From NCBI RefSeq assembly GCF_900292075.1, contig NZ_OLMV01000008.1, positions 62,001 to 126,000 on the forward strand: DNA of 64,000 nt, read 5' to 3'. The translations under genes were made by a program, and so were the position numbers. Source of the DNA: Microbacterium timonense. Lineage in GTDB: Bacteria > Actinomycetota > Actinomycetes > Actinomycetales > Microbacteriaceae. The notes beneath the pieces were generated by a model. It was not told the origin of the DNA. It saw nothing but the letters and a program-made list of their open reading frames with translations, and searched no databases. Shown in pieces: positions 25,169 to 33,664 of this stretch (position 1 is the stretch's first letter; each line of letters begins with the position of its first letter).

Positions 25169-25600
25169 CGGTCGTTGAGCGAGCGAGACGCCCTGGGCTG
25201 TGCGAGAAAGCTCGGGGCGTTTCGTCTCGTCGCTGCGCTCCTCGCTCAACGAACGGGCCCGGTCGTCCTGGGAGCTCCGCGAAGGCACGGGGCGTTTCGT
25301 CTCGTCGCTGCGCTCCTCGCTCAACGAACGGGCCCGGTCGTCCGGAGATCTCTGCGAAGGCACGGGGCGTTTCGTCTCGTCGCTGCGCTCCTCGCTCAAC
25401 GAACGGGGCCGGTCGCCCTTGGGCCCCCGCGAAGGCACGGGGCGTTTCGTCTCGTCGCTGCGCCCCCTCGCTCAACGAGCGGGGCGGGTCGTCCTGGGAT
25501 CTCCGCGAAGGAACGGGGCGTTTCGTCTCGTCGCTGCGCTCCTCGCTCAACGAACGGGCCCGGTCGTTGAGCGAGCGAAGCGAGACGAAACGCCCGAGGA
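25169..25600. repeat. Array of five ~75-bp direct repeats with inverted end copies
   Basis: Five units share GGGGCGTTTCGTCTCGTCGC followed by TGCGCTCCTCGCTCAACGA; they begin at about 25214, 25289, 25364, 25439 and 25515, a period of 75-76 bp. The array is bounded on the left by CCGGTCGTTGAGCGAGCGAG (from 25169) and on the right by an inverted copy (25562-25598, TCGTTGAGCGAGCGAAGCGA and GACGAAACGC). Since 75 is a multiple of three, all frames stay open and give meaningless repetitive peptides (VSSLRSSLNER). The same family recurs near 33 kb. It lies between convergent acs and ridA, a usual site for REP-like palindromes. Confidence 0.9.
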
Positions 25601-25605
25601 TGAGG

Positions 25606-26073
25606 TCAGGCGAAGGAGAAGACGACCTCGACCTCGACGGGCGCGTCGAGCGGAAGCACGGGCACGCCCACGGCCGAACGAGCGTGCTTGCCCGCGTCGC
25701 CGAAGATCTCGCCGAGCACCTCGCTCGCTCCGTTGATGACGCCGGGCTGGCCTGTGAACTCCGGAACGGATGCCACGAAGCCGGTCACCTTCACCACGCC
25801 GGTGAGCCGGTCGACGCCGCCGACAGCCGCCGCGGCGGCAGCGATGGCGTTGAGCGCGCTCTGCCGGGCGTAGCCCTGAGCGTCGGCCGCGGGCACCAGA
25901 CCGTGGCCCTCCCCCACCTTGCCGGTCGCAGGCAGCGCACCGGAGACCATCGGCAGCTGGCCGGCGGTGTAGACGAGATCGCCGTGCGCCTTGGCCGGGA
26001 CGTATGCCGCCACCGGCGGCACGACGTCGGGAAGGTCGATGCCGAGCTCGGCGAGACGGGCGCTCACGCTCAT
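25606..26073 (-). CDS. RidA-family (YjgF/YER057c/UK114) protein
   Basis: The ~155-residue protein has the RidA fold: VPPVAAYVPAKAHGDLVYTAGQLPM, then ARQSALNAIAAAAAAVGGVDRLTGVVKVTGFVAS and HARSAVGVPVLPLDAPVEVEVVFS. RidA trimers hydrolyse reactive enamine/imine intermediates made by PLP enzymes; the key arginine of true RidA (in the C-terminal RxxxG region) appears here as ARSAVGV, so deaminase activity is plausible but not certain. ATG 26071-26073 has GAGGAGG upstream and starts 2 bases after the DUF4177 stop, so the pair is one operon. Confidence 0.9.
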   Translation of the reverse strand: MSVSARLAELGIDLPDVVPPVAAYVPAKAHGDLVYTAGQLPMVSGALPATGKVGEGHGLVPAADAQGYARQSALNAIAAAAAAVGGVDRLTGVVKVTGFVASVPEFTGQPGVINGASEVLGEIFGDAGKHARSAVGVPVLPLDAPVEVEVVFSFA

Positions 26074-26075
26074 GC

Positions 26076-26291
26076 TCACGCCTCCTCGAACTGCCGGGCG
26101 GCCTGGGCCGCGGCATCCAGTCCCGCGTTCTCCTGGCCGCCGCCCGACGGGCGCTTGAAGTAGGCGACGAGGCCGCCTTCAGGGCCGGGCACGACCTGCA
26201 CCAGCTCCCAGCCCTGCTTGCCCCAGTTGTTGAGGATCGCGGCCGTGTTGTGGATCAGAAGGGGCGTGGTGAGGTACTCCCACGTCGTCAT
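26076..26291 (-). CDS. DUF4177-like small protein
   Basis: A 71-residue protein: MTTWEYLTTPLLIHNTAAIL, NNWGKQGWELVQVVPGPEG, GLVAYFKRP. The WEY/GWELVQV/AYFKRP pattern is that of short proteins with a DUF4177-type beta fold, often found next to RidA in Microbacteriaceae. Function is unknown. ATG 26289-26291 has AGGAGTC upstream; the frame is open further upstream but that part lies in the promoter region of the PBP gene and shows no protein-like pattern. It precedes ridA by 2 bases and is divergent from the PBP gene. Confidence 0.8.
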   Translation of the reverse strand: MTTWEYLTTPLLIHNTAAILNNWGKQGWELVQVVPGPEGGLVAYFKRPSGGGQENAGLDAAAQAARQFEEA

Positions 26292-26387
26292 CGCGACTCC
26301 TCGATAGGGGGAAAGTGACAGCGGTTGAAGGCTGGGAAACACCTCCGCGGGCGCACGTCTCTGAGGGATTCGCCCAGGTATCTCCCC

Positions 26388-26401
26388 TACGATCAAGCCT
26401 A
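26388..26401 (+). promoter_or_regulatory. Putative -10 element of a leaderless PBP transcript
   Basis: TACGAT (26388-26393) ends 7 bases before the ATG at 26401, and no purine-rich ribosome binding site lies in between or just upstream (CCTACGATCAAGCCT). Transcription would begin at or next to the A of the ATG, giving a leaderless mRNA, which is common in actinobacteria. The -35 region is poorly defined. Confidence 0.5.
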
Positions 26402-29181
26402 TGCCTGTTACCAAACGCACGGCCACCGGTGTGCTCGGCGGACTCGCCGGGCTCGTCGGGCTCAGCGCCGCAGCCGGTGTCCTCATCGCTGCGACCGTCA
26501 CCCCCGCGGTCGCCGTCACGAGCACTGCGGCAGAGCGCGCGATCACGATGTTCGACAATCTCCCGAGCGTCCTCGAGATCGACAAGCTCATGCTTCCGAG
26601 CAACTTCTACGCAACCGACCCCGGCACGGGGCAGCCGGTGCTGCTGACGCAATTCCTCGAGCAGGACCGCACGCCGGTGGCGTTCGAGCAGATCAACCCC
26701 GTAATGTACGACGCGCTCCTCTCCAGTGAGGACCCGCGCTACTACCAGCACGGTGGAATCGACCTCATCGGCACGACCCGAGCCCTCCTCTCCAACGCGC
26801 AGGGCGGCGGCGAGACCCAGGGCGGATCGTCGATCAGCCAGCAGTACGTAAAGAACGTGCTCATCCAGAAGTGCGAGCAGAACGCGAAGGCGCACGAGGA
26901 GACGAACGAAAAGGGCGAGACTGTCCAGGTCAGCCGCGACGAGGCCCTGCGGCAGTGCTGGGTCGACGCGACCACCGCAGAAGGCACGGAGGGCTACGCG
27001 CGCAAGCTGCAGGAGATGCGGTACGCGATCGCCCTCGAGCAGAAGTACTCGAAGAACGACATCCTTCTCGGCTACCTCAACATCGCGAACTTCGGCGGCA
27101 TCACGTACGGCATCGAGGCCGCGGCGCGTCATTACTTCAACACCACGGCCGCTAACTTGACGGTCGCCCAGGCAGCGACCCTCGCCGGAATGGTGCAGAA
27201 CCCGAACAACTACCGTATCGACCGGCCCGGCGGCTCCATCACCGGCTCTGATGGCGCGACGTTCAACAAGGCGCCCGACGGCGTGATCGATGAGGGCGCC
27301 AACCTCACGGCACTCGACAACCTCGTGAAGTCTGGCGACATCACGGAGGAACAGCGGCTGGCGGCTGCGGACGGGTACACCTCGACAAAGGTCCGCCAGC
27401 TGTACGTGCTCAGCCGCATGCTGGACGACGGCAAGATCACGCGTGAGCAGTACGTCGAGGCGGCTGTCTGGCCGATAACACCCGACATCGTCGAGCCGAA
27501 GACCGGCTGCGGCAATGCCGGCGGCGCAGCCTATTTCTGCCAATACGTGAAGGATGTCATCCTGCACGATGAGGCGTTCGGCGCCACGCAGGACGAACGC
27601 CAGGCGCTGTTGCAGCGCGGGGGCCTCAACGTTTACACCACGCTCGACCCGCGCGTGCAGACGGCGGCCCAGGACGCGATGAGCAAGTACGCCCCAACCT
27701 CCGCCGATATGCCGATCGGCCGCACCGTTCCGTCCCCGGGAAGATTCGGAGCGACCTCGGTGAGCATCGAAGCGACCACCGGCAGGATCCTCGCCATCGC
27801 GCAGAACACCAAGTTCAGCGAAGACGCGGCGCTGTCGAGCGACCCGAACTACGCGTCGCTCGTGTTCGCCGGCGACATGAAGTACGGCACCTCGTCCGGT
27901 TTCCCCGCGGGATCGACGTTCAAGCTGTTCACGCTCATCGACTGGCTCGAGAAGGGCCACTCAGTCAACGAGACGCTCAACGGCACTCTGCACGTGTTCC
28001 CGAAGATGAAGAACTCCTGCGAAGGCGATTGGTACAACGTCTCGAAGGACCTGATCAAGAACTTCGGCAACAACAAGGGGTACATGGGAACGCCCATGCG
28101 GTTCACCAAGGACTCGCTGAACACCGGGTTCTTCGCGATGGCCGAGAAGCTCGACCTCTGCGACATCAAGAAGGTCGCCACGAGGATGGGGGTTACGAAG
28201 GCCACTGGTGACGAGGTGGAGATGACTAACCTCAACTCGGTCATCGGCACGAACTTCGTCTCCCCGATGGCAATGGCGGAGGCGTATGCGACCGTCGCCA
28301 ATAACGGCGTCTACTGCCAGCCGCAGGCAATCGACCGTGTCACCGACGCAGACGGGAACGAGCTGCCCAAGCCCGTCCGCACCTGCACCCAGGTGATCGC
28401 GCCGAACGTGGCCGCAACCGCCGCCTATGCGCTGCAAGGCGTCATGAACTCCGGCGGCACAGGCCGCGACGGCAACCCTAACGACGGCACGCCGCTCATC
28501 GGCAAGACGGGTACCCACGAGGAGATCACGACCTGGATGATCGAATCCAGCACGCGCGTCGCCACGGCTACCTGGGTAGGCAACGTCCAGGGTGGCGGCG
28601 ACATCACCAAGACCTCGTACAACGGCACGCGACTGAACCAAATCCGCTTCCCGATCACCCGAGCGATTCAGGCTGCTGCCAACGACGCCTATCCAGGCGG
28701 CGACTTCGCCAAGCCCGATAATGAGCTCACGAAGGTGCAGCTGACCGACCTTCCCAACGTCGTCGGAATGCCGGTTGACCAGGCCACCCAGACGCTGACC
28801 GATGCCGGCTTCACCGTCCAGGTGGGTGACCCCGTTGACTCCAACCAGCCGGAGGGCGTCGTCGGGGCGCAGAACCCGGGCGCCGGGAAGGTCGCGGGCG
28901 GCACGACGGTCACGATCAACCCGAGCAACGGCCAGGGCATCGCCGTACCTGACGTTTCGGCACGCTCGCTCGAGGACGCGAAGAAGGCTCTGCGCAGCGC
29001 GGGCTTCGGCAATGTCGGCGACGGGACGTGCACGGCGGATGCCGGTGCTCCGCCGGATGGCCGGTCGTCCACGACCGACCCCGGCGCCGGCACCGTCGTC
29101 AACAGGAATGCGGCGATCGTCGTCAATTACTCGGCGCCGAATTGCGGCGGAGGCCGGGGCAACGGCGGCGGCAACGGCTAG
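26401..29181 (+). CDS. Class A penicillin-binding protein with PASTA domains
   Basis: A bifunctional peptidoglycan synthase of 926 residues. An N-terminal membrane anchor (~11-38) is followed by the GT51 transglycosylase domain (SSEDPRYYQHGGID with catalytic E110, QGGSSISQQYVKN, QEMRYAIALEQKYSKNDILLGYLN) and a transpeptidase domain with SxxK as S505-TFK, SxN as SLN (572-574) and KTG (702-704). Two PASTA repeats (~783-915) and a Gly/Asn tail follow. It polymerises and cross-links the wall. Cysteines in pairs suggest external disulfides. Codon use looks somewhat less GC3-biased than neighbours. The metallophosphoesterase gene shares one base with its stop. Confidence 0.95.
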   Translation: MPVTKRTATGVLGGLAGLVGLSAAAGVLIAATVTPAVAVTSTAAERAITMFDNLPSVLEIDKLMLPSNFYATDPGTGQPVLLTQFLEQDRTPVAFEQINPVMYDALLSSEDPRYYQHGGIDLIGTTRALLSNAQGGGETQGGSSISQQYVKNVLIQKCEQNAKAHEETNEKGETVQVSRDEALRQCWVDATTAEGTEGYARKLQEMRYAIALEQKYSKNDILLGYLNIANFGGITYGIEAAARHYFNTTAANLTVAQAATLAGMVQNPNNYRIDRPGGSITGSDGATFNKAPDGVIDEGANLTALDNLVKSGDITEEQRLAAADGYTSTKVRQLYVLSRMLDDGKITREQYVEAAVWPITPDIVEPKTGCGNAGGAAYFCQYVKDVILHDEAFGATQDERQALLQRGGLNVYTTLDPRVQTAAQDAMSKYAPTSADMPIGRTVPSPGRFGATSVSIEATTGRILAIAQNTKFSEDAALSSDPNYASLVFAGDMKYGTSSGFPAGSTFKLFTLIDWLEKGHSVNETLNGTLHVFPKMKNSCEGDWYNVSKDLIKNFGNNKGYMGTPMRFTKDSLNTGFFAMAEKLDLCDIKKVATRMGVTKATGDEVEMTNLNSVIGTNFVSPMAMAEAYATVANNGVYCQPQAIDRVTDADGNELPKPVRTCTQVIAPNVAATAAYALQGVMNSGGTGRDGNPNDGTPLIGKTGTHEEITTWMIESSTRVATATWVGNVQGGGDITKTSYNGTRLNQIRFPITRAIQAAANDAYPGGDFAKPDNELTKVQLTDLPNVVGMPVDQATQTLTDAGFTVQVGDPVDSNQPEGVVGAQNPGAGKVAGGTTVTINPSNGQGIAVPDVSARSLEDAKKALRSAGFGNVGDGTCTADAGAPPDGRSSTTDPGAGTVVNRNAAIVVNYSAPNCGGGRGNGGGNG

Positions 29182-30110
29182 TGCCGCCCGCAGCGACTCG
29201 CACCGCCCTCACCGTGCTCGGCACGGTGGGGGCGGTCGGTGCTGCCACCGCAGTCTGGGGCATCGGTATCGAGCGGTATCTCTTCACCGTCCGATTCCAT
29301 GAAGTGGCCGTACTCCCCCGGGGTGCGACGCCCATCCGGGTTCTCCACCTCTCCGACGCGCACATGGCCCCATGGCAGCGACGCAAGCAGGAGTGGATCG
29401 CGGCTCTCGCCGAGCTTCAGCCCGACCTCGTCGTGAACACCGGCGACAACATGGGGCACAGGAACGGGTTGCGCGGCCTGCGCGCGGCGTTCGACCCGCT
29501 GCGCGGCATCCCGGGAGTCTTCGTGCACGGCTCCAACGACCACACGGCGCCGTCTCCGCGGAACCCCGTGAAGTACTTCACCGGCCCGTCCGAGGTGAAG
29601 GACACGTCCGAGCCGCTGGACACCGACGCGCTCGACGACTATCTCACCGACGAGCTCGGCTGGCTCAACCTCAACAACGCTGCCGCGCCGCTGGATGCCG
29701 GAGGTCTTCGCATCGCCGCATTCGGCGTGAGCGACGCTCACCGTGACTGGGATCAGCTCGACGCACTCCCCGAACCGGTGGCGGAGCTGCGCGCGACGGG
29801 CCCGGATCTCACCATCGGGGTGACGCACGCGCCGTATCGTCGCGTTCTGGACGAGTTCGTCGATCTCGGAGCCGATGTGCTCTTCGGCGGTCACACCCAC
29901 GGGGGCCAGGTACGGCTGCCGGGCTTCGGCGCGCTCGTGGCGAACTGCGACATCCCGCTGAAGCAAGCACGGGGCCTCAGCGACTGGACGCACGCGGGCC
30001 GAACCGTGCCGCTCAACGTCAGCGCAGGGCTCGGGCACTCGATCTACGTGCCCGTTCGCTTCGCGTGTCGTCCCGAGGCGTCGCTGCTGACGCTCGTGCC
30101 GAAGCCCTGA
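29181..30110 (+). CDS. Membrane-anchored metallophosphoesterase
   Basis: About 309 residues from GTG 29181, whose G is the last base of the PBP stop (TAGTG). An N-terminal helix (LTVLGTVGAVGAATAVWGIG) anchors a calcineurin-like domain: VLHLSDAHMAPWQ (D-x-H), VNTGDNMGH (GDN), HGSNDHTAP (GNxx variant with Asn-Asp-His), GVTHAPYRRVLDEF and FGGHTHGGQV (GHTHGG). These five blocks bind two metal ions. Related YkuE/YaeI proteins act on lipid or nucleotide phosphates at the envelope. The GNHD block reads GSNDH, a common variant. Its tight coupling to the PBP gene is conserved in actinobacteria and suggests a role in wall metabolism. Confidence 0.92.
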   Translation: MPPAATRTALTVLGTVGAVGAATAVWGIGIERYLFTVRFHEVAVLPRGATPIRVLHLSDAHMAPWQRRKQEWIAALAELQPDLVVNTGDNMGHRNGLRGLRAAFDPLRGIPGVFVHGSNDHTAPSPRNPVKYFTGPSEVKDTSEPLDTDALDDYLTDELGWLNLNNAAAPLDAGGLRIAAFGVSDAHRDWDQLDALPEPVAELRATGPDLTIGVTHAPYRRVLDEFVDLGADVLFGGHTHGGQVRLPGFGALVANCDIPLKQARGLSDWTHAGRTVPLNVSAGLGHSIYVPVRFACRPEASLLTLVPKP

Positions 30111-30183
30111 TCTCGCCGGTTCCTCCCCAGGCCGGCCCTGCCAGCCGAACTCCACCGATCGTCCCGGCCGGGCGCCACGAGCT

Positions 30184-32058
30184 GTGCCGCGCGTCCAGTC
30201 TCGGAGCGTGCCGAGAAACACTCCGATTCCGCTTCGTCCCTCCCCGCTCGCCCGCCGCGCCGGCTTCCTGCTCGCGGCCCTGACCGCGATCCTCCTGGCC
30301 CTCCAGTTCGCCTCTCCCGCCCCGGCACGAGCCGCCGAGCGCGGCGTCGGCTTCGGCACGTGGGCGCCGATCTCGGCGTACGGCTGGCACGGCTCGATGC
30401 TCATCGACGGCGTGCACACGTACTGCATCACGCCGGGCGCTCCTGCGCCCACAGGTCCCAGCAGCGATCACGGCATCAGCGGCTCGGCGGCCGGGCTTTC
30501 TCCGCAGCAGCTCGCCGGCATCAACCTCCTCGTCACGCGATACGGCCAGACCGACGACCCCGTACAGGCGGCCGCCGTCGCGTGGGCGGTGAAGGCCATC
30601 GCGAATCGGGAAGAGACCCTCCACGCGTTCGGCTACCGCGGTGACTCGCTCGCGGGAGCCATCCACTGGACGTTCTCGGCCCTCGCTCCGCACGTGGACC
30701 GCGCCGTGCAGGAGCGTGCCGTCGCCTATTACGACGAGGCCCTACGGGTATCGGGGGCCGCCGCGTCAGCGACCGGCACTGTGGTGTTCACGACGGATGC
30801 CGCAGACCATCGCACCGGCACGGTGCGAGTGGACGCGACCGTTCCGGCGACGGGATCGCTGACCTTGGTCGACGCCGTCTTCGCCGACACCGGGTCACCG
30901 ACGCGCGACGGGGTCACCACCGGCACCGACTACGCGATCCGCACGACACCGTCGGCGGAAGGCCGTCCGTACACGGTCAGTGCCAGCGGCCGGTTCTCGG
31001 CCGGCGTAGCGGCGGCCGTCCGCCACTACACGACTCCCGGTGGCCAGGAGACGGCCGGACCCGCCGGTAGCGTCGACTTCGACGTCGCGGGAGCCGATGC
31101 CGCGCCGCGTGTGCCGCCGTTCGCGCCGTCGATCACCACCACCGTCCCGGCGCGATACGCGGCAGGCGGCGCGTATGTGGATCACGTCACGATCAGCACC
31201 GAACGCGGTTCGTGGCCCCGCGCCGAGGACGGCGCGTACCTGCCGGTCCGCGCCAGCGCGACGGTGTACCGCACCGACAGTGAACCGGTCCCCGGCTCGG
31301 CGGTCCCCGCTGACGCGCACGCGGCCGGCATCCTCGAGCTGGTCACCGATCCTGCGACCGGCCCCGAGGCGCCCTACGCGGTCACGTCGGAGTGGTCGAT
31401 GGATGCTCCGGGGTTCTACACCGCAGTATGGACGGTCCGCGCCGCGGACCAGACACCCGAAGTGGCGTTGCATCTCGGGGCCGATTACACGTGGACCGAG
31501 CCTTTCGGTGAGCCGACGCAGGTGACCCTCGTGCCGGCGGTCAGCACCCAGGCGACGCCGGCTGCGCTCGTCGGGGAGCCGCTCAGCGACACGATCCGGG
31601 TGACGGGCGGCGTTCCCTCCGGCGGCCTCTGGGTGCGTTCGGCGCTCTACCGCGCCGTCGACGGTGTGCCACCGGGCGAGTCGTGCACACCGGAGAACCT
31701 CGTCTGGCAGAGTGAGCCCGCTCATCTCGCGGCTGCCGGCGAGCACGTCGTCACCTCACCCCGCGTGGCGGATGCCGGCACGTACTACTGGCAGGAGACG
31801 GCGGCGGACGCAGCCGGCGCCCTCGTCCACACCGGCCGGTGCGGTATCGAGAACGAGACGAGCCGGGTCACGGCACCGACGCCTCCGCCCGCCGCCGGTG
31901 CGTCGCTTGCCGCGACCGGTCTCGGAGACGAGATGATCCGGACCTCGGCGGCGATGGCGATCGGCCTGCTGACGCTCGGGGTGGCGCTCCTTGCGTCTCC
32001 TCGGCCGGGTCGGCGTGCGGCCTCGGGCCGGTTAGGCGCACCCCGTCCGATCGGTTAG
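30184..32058 (+). CDS. Cell-wall-anchored surface protein with LAATG sorting signal
   Basis: The 624-residue protein has a signal peptide (ARRAGFLLAALTAILLALQF ending about APARAAE), a conserved first domain (~52-190) with VHTYCITPG (C81) and DDPVQAAAVAWAVKAI (Q128), several beta-rich Ig-like stretches, and a C-terminal LAATG (in ASLAATGLGDE), hydrophobic helix (AMAIGLLTLGVALLAS) and Arg-rich tail. LAxTG is the site preferred by class E sortases of high-GC Gram-positives, so it should be linked to peptidoglycan. The Cys/Gln pair resembles that of thioester adhesins, but spacing is short and this is tentative. Start may be GTG 30184 or GTG 30208; neither has a good ribosome binding site. Confidence 0.75.
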   Translation: MPRVQSRSVPRNTPIPLRPSPLARRAGFLLAALTAILLALQFASPAPARAAERGVGFGTWAPISAYGWHGSMLIDGVHTYCITPGAPAPTGPSSDHGISGSAAGLSPQQLAGINLLVTRYGQTDDPVQAAAVAWAVKAIANREETLHAFGYRGDSLAGAIHWTFSALAPHVDRAVQERAVAYYDEALRVSGAAASATGTVVFTTDAADHRTGTVRVDATVPATGSLTLVDAVFADTGSPTRDGVTTGTDYAIRTTPSAEGRPYTVSASGRFSAGVAAAVRHYTTPGGQETAGPAGSVDFDVAGADAAPRVPPFAPSITTTVPARYAAGGAYVDHVTISTERGSWPRAEDGAYLPVRASATVYRTDSEPVPGSAVPADAHAAGILELVTDPATGPEAPYAVTSEWSMDAPGFYTAVWTVRAADQTPEVALHLGADYTWTEPFGEPTQVTLVPAVSTQATPAALVGEPLSDTIRVTGGVPSGGLWVRSALYRAVDGVPPGESCTPENLVWQSEPAHLAAAGEHVVTSPRVADAGTYYWQETAADAAGALVHTGRCGIENETSRVTAPTPPPAAGASLAATGLGDEMIRTSAAMAIGLLTLGVALLASPRPGRRAASGRLGAPRPIG

Positions 32059-32076
32059 ACTCGGAGGGTTGCAAAA

Positions 32077-32155
<79 letters not shown>

Positions 32156-32156
32156 G

Positions 32157-32184
32157 AGAGGCTCCGCCGGAAGGCGGGGCCTCT
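32157..32184 (+). terminator. Hairpin after tRNA-Pro
   Basis: AGAGGCTCCGCC (32157-32168) pairs with GGCGGGGCCTCT (32173-32184) with one G-T pair and a GGAA loop. Only a weak T-rich tail follows (TGTGCG), and the next gene's ribosome binding site (AAAGGAAC) begins at 32191, so it may be a processing or partial-termination signal that lets some transcription reach the HAD gene. Confidence 0.55.
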
Positions 32185-32205
32185 TGTGCGAAAGGAACAG
32201 ACCGC

Positions 32206-32982
32206 GTGGCCGACAGCAACCCTCCCCGCCTCGTCGCGTTCGACCTCGACGACACCCTGGCCCCCTCCAAGAGCCCCATCGACGCGCGCATGGGTGAGCT
32301 GCTGATCGCGCTGGCCGAGCGGGTCGAGGTGGCGATCATCTCCGGTGGTCAGCTCGCCCAATTCACCACACAGGTCGTCGACCGCCTGCCGGATGCTCCG
32401 GCCGAGGTCCGCGCCCGGTTCCACCTCCTGCCCACGTGCGGGACGCAGTACTACCGGCTCTCGGAGGACGGCGTGACCACCGTCTACCGGCGGTCTCTCA
32501 CCGACGACCAGAAGTCCCGCGCTCTGGCCGCCGTCGAGAGCGAGGCGCGTCGCCTGGGCCTGTGGGAGAGCAACACGTGGGGTGAGATCCTCGAGGACCG
32601 CGGTTCGCAGATCACCTTCTCCGCGCTCGGCCAGAAGGCCCCCGTCGCCGAGAAGATGGCGTGGGACCCCACCGGCGAGAAGAAGAACACACTGCGCGCG
32701 GCGGTCGCCGCACTCCTGCCCGACCTCGAGGTGCGCTCGGGCGGATCGACGTCCGTCGACATCACCGAGCAAGGCATCGACAAGGCCTACGGCATGCGCC
32801 GGCTCGCAGAGCAGACCGGGATCGACCTCGACGACATGCTGTTCGTCGGCGACCGCCTCGACCCCGACGGCAACGACTACCCCGTCCTCGCCATGGGAGT
32901 CGCCTGCCACGCGGTCGAGGGCTGGGAAGACACCGCCGACTACCTCGAGAGCCTCATCCCCACCCTCCCGGTCCGCGTCTGA
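32206..32982 (+). CDS. HAD-IIB family hydrolase
   Basis: The 258-residue protein starts at GTG 32206 with AAAGGAAC 8 bases upstream; the longer frame begins inside the tRNA and is rejected. Motif I VAFDLDDTLAPSKSPID (nucleophile Asp), motif II VAIISGGQ, motif III lysine near GIDKAYGMRRL and motif IV MLFVGDRLDPDGNDYPV (GDxxxxxxND) define a type IIB HAD phosphatase close to eukaryote-like phosphomannomutase/sucrose-phosphatase members. It probably removes phosphate from a sugar phosphate; the substrate is unknown. A cluster of palindromic repeats begins just after the stop. Confidence 0.92.
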   Translation: MADSNPPRLVAFDLDDTLAPSKSPIDARMGELLIALAERVEVAIISGGQLAQFTTQVVDRLPDAPAEVRARFHLLPTCGTQYYRLSEDGVTTVYRRSLTDDQKSRALAAVESEARRLGLWESNTWGEILEDRGSQITFSALGQKAPVAEKMAWDPTGEKKNTLRAAVAALLPDLEVRSGGSTSVDITEQGIDKAYGMRRLAEQTGIDLDDMLFVGDRLDPDGNDYPVLAMGVACHAVEGWEDTADYLESLIPTLPVRV

Positions 32983-32995
32983 CGCTTCCCCCGGG

Positions 32996-33644
32996 CTTCG
33001 CGCGTTTCGACTCGCTTCGCTCGCTCAACGACCGGGGTTCGCGTTTCGACTCGCTTCGCTCGCTCAACGACCGGGTTGCTTCGCTCGCTCAACGACCGGG
33101 GTGCGGGAAGCGCCGGCCGTTGAGCGAGGAGCGCAGCGACGAGACGAAACGCCCGAGGTCGCTCCGCATCTGGTGCCTCCCCCAAGGCGTCGCGCGTTTC
33201 GACTCGCTTCGCTCGCTCAACGACCGGGCTGCGGGAAGCGCCGGCCGTTGAGCGAGGAGCGCAGCGACGAGACGAAACGCCCGAGGTCGCTCCGCATCTG
33301 AAGCCTCCCCGGGCCTCGCGCGTTTCGACTCGCTCCGCTCGCTCAACGACCGGGGTGCCGGAGGCACCGGCCGTTGAGCGAGGAGCGCAGCGACGAAAAC
33401 GAAACGCCCGAGGACGATCCGCATCTGACGCCTCGCCCAAGGCGTCGGGCGTTTCGTCTCGCTTCGCTCGCTCAACGACCGGGATGCGGGAAGCACCGGC
33501 CGTTGAGCGAGGAGCGCAGCGACCAGACGAAACGCCCCGCTCGCTCAACGACCGGGATGCTTCGCGCGTTTCGACTCGCCTCGCTCGCTCAACGACCGGG
33601 ATGCTTCGCGCGTTTCGTCTCGCTTCGCTCGCTCAACGACCGGG
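32996..33644. repeat. Cluster of palindromic REP-like repeats
   Basis: About eight forward copies of GCGTTTCGACTCGCTTCGCT/CGCTCAACGACCGG (starting near 33002, 33041, 33193, 33320, 33449, 33567, 33611, plus partial ones) alternate with four inverted copies (CCGTTGAGCGAGGAGCGCAG/CGACGAGACGAAACGCC, near 33117, 33245, 33372 and 33501). A forward copy, a short loop and an inverted copy form composite units about 128 bp apart that could fold into long hairpins. It is the same family as the array near 25.4 kb. It fills the gap between the convergent HAD and lldD genes. Predicted peptides from it (RFDSLRSLNDR) are artefacts. Confidence 0.9.
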
Positions 33645-33664
33645 TGATGGAGAACGTGTGAGGG

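Noticed and set aside
25169..25600. Possible CRISPR array because of the regular spacing
   Set aside because: Units are similar over most of the period, the spacers are not unique and no cas genes are near; the ends are inverted copies, unlike CRISPR.
25175..25736. Repetitive ORFs (VSSLRSSLNER peptides) downstream of acs
   Set aside because: They arise only because the 75-bp repeat is a multiple of three; several frames on both strands are equally open.
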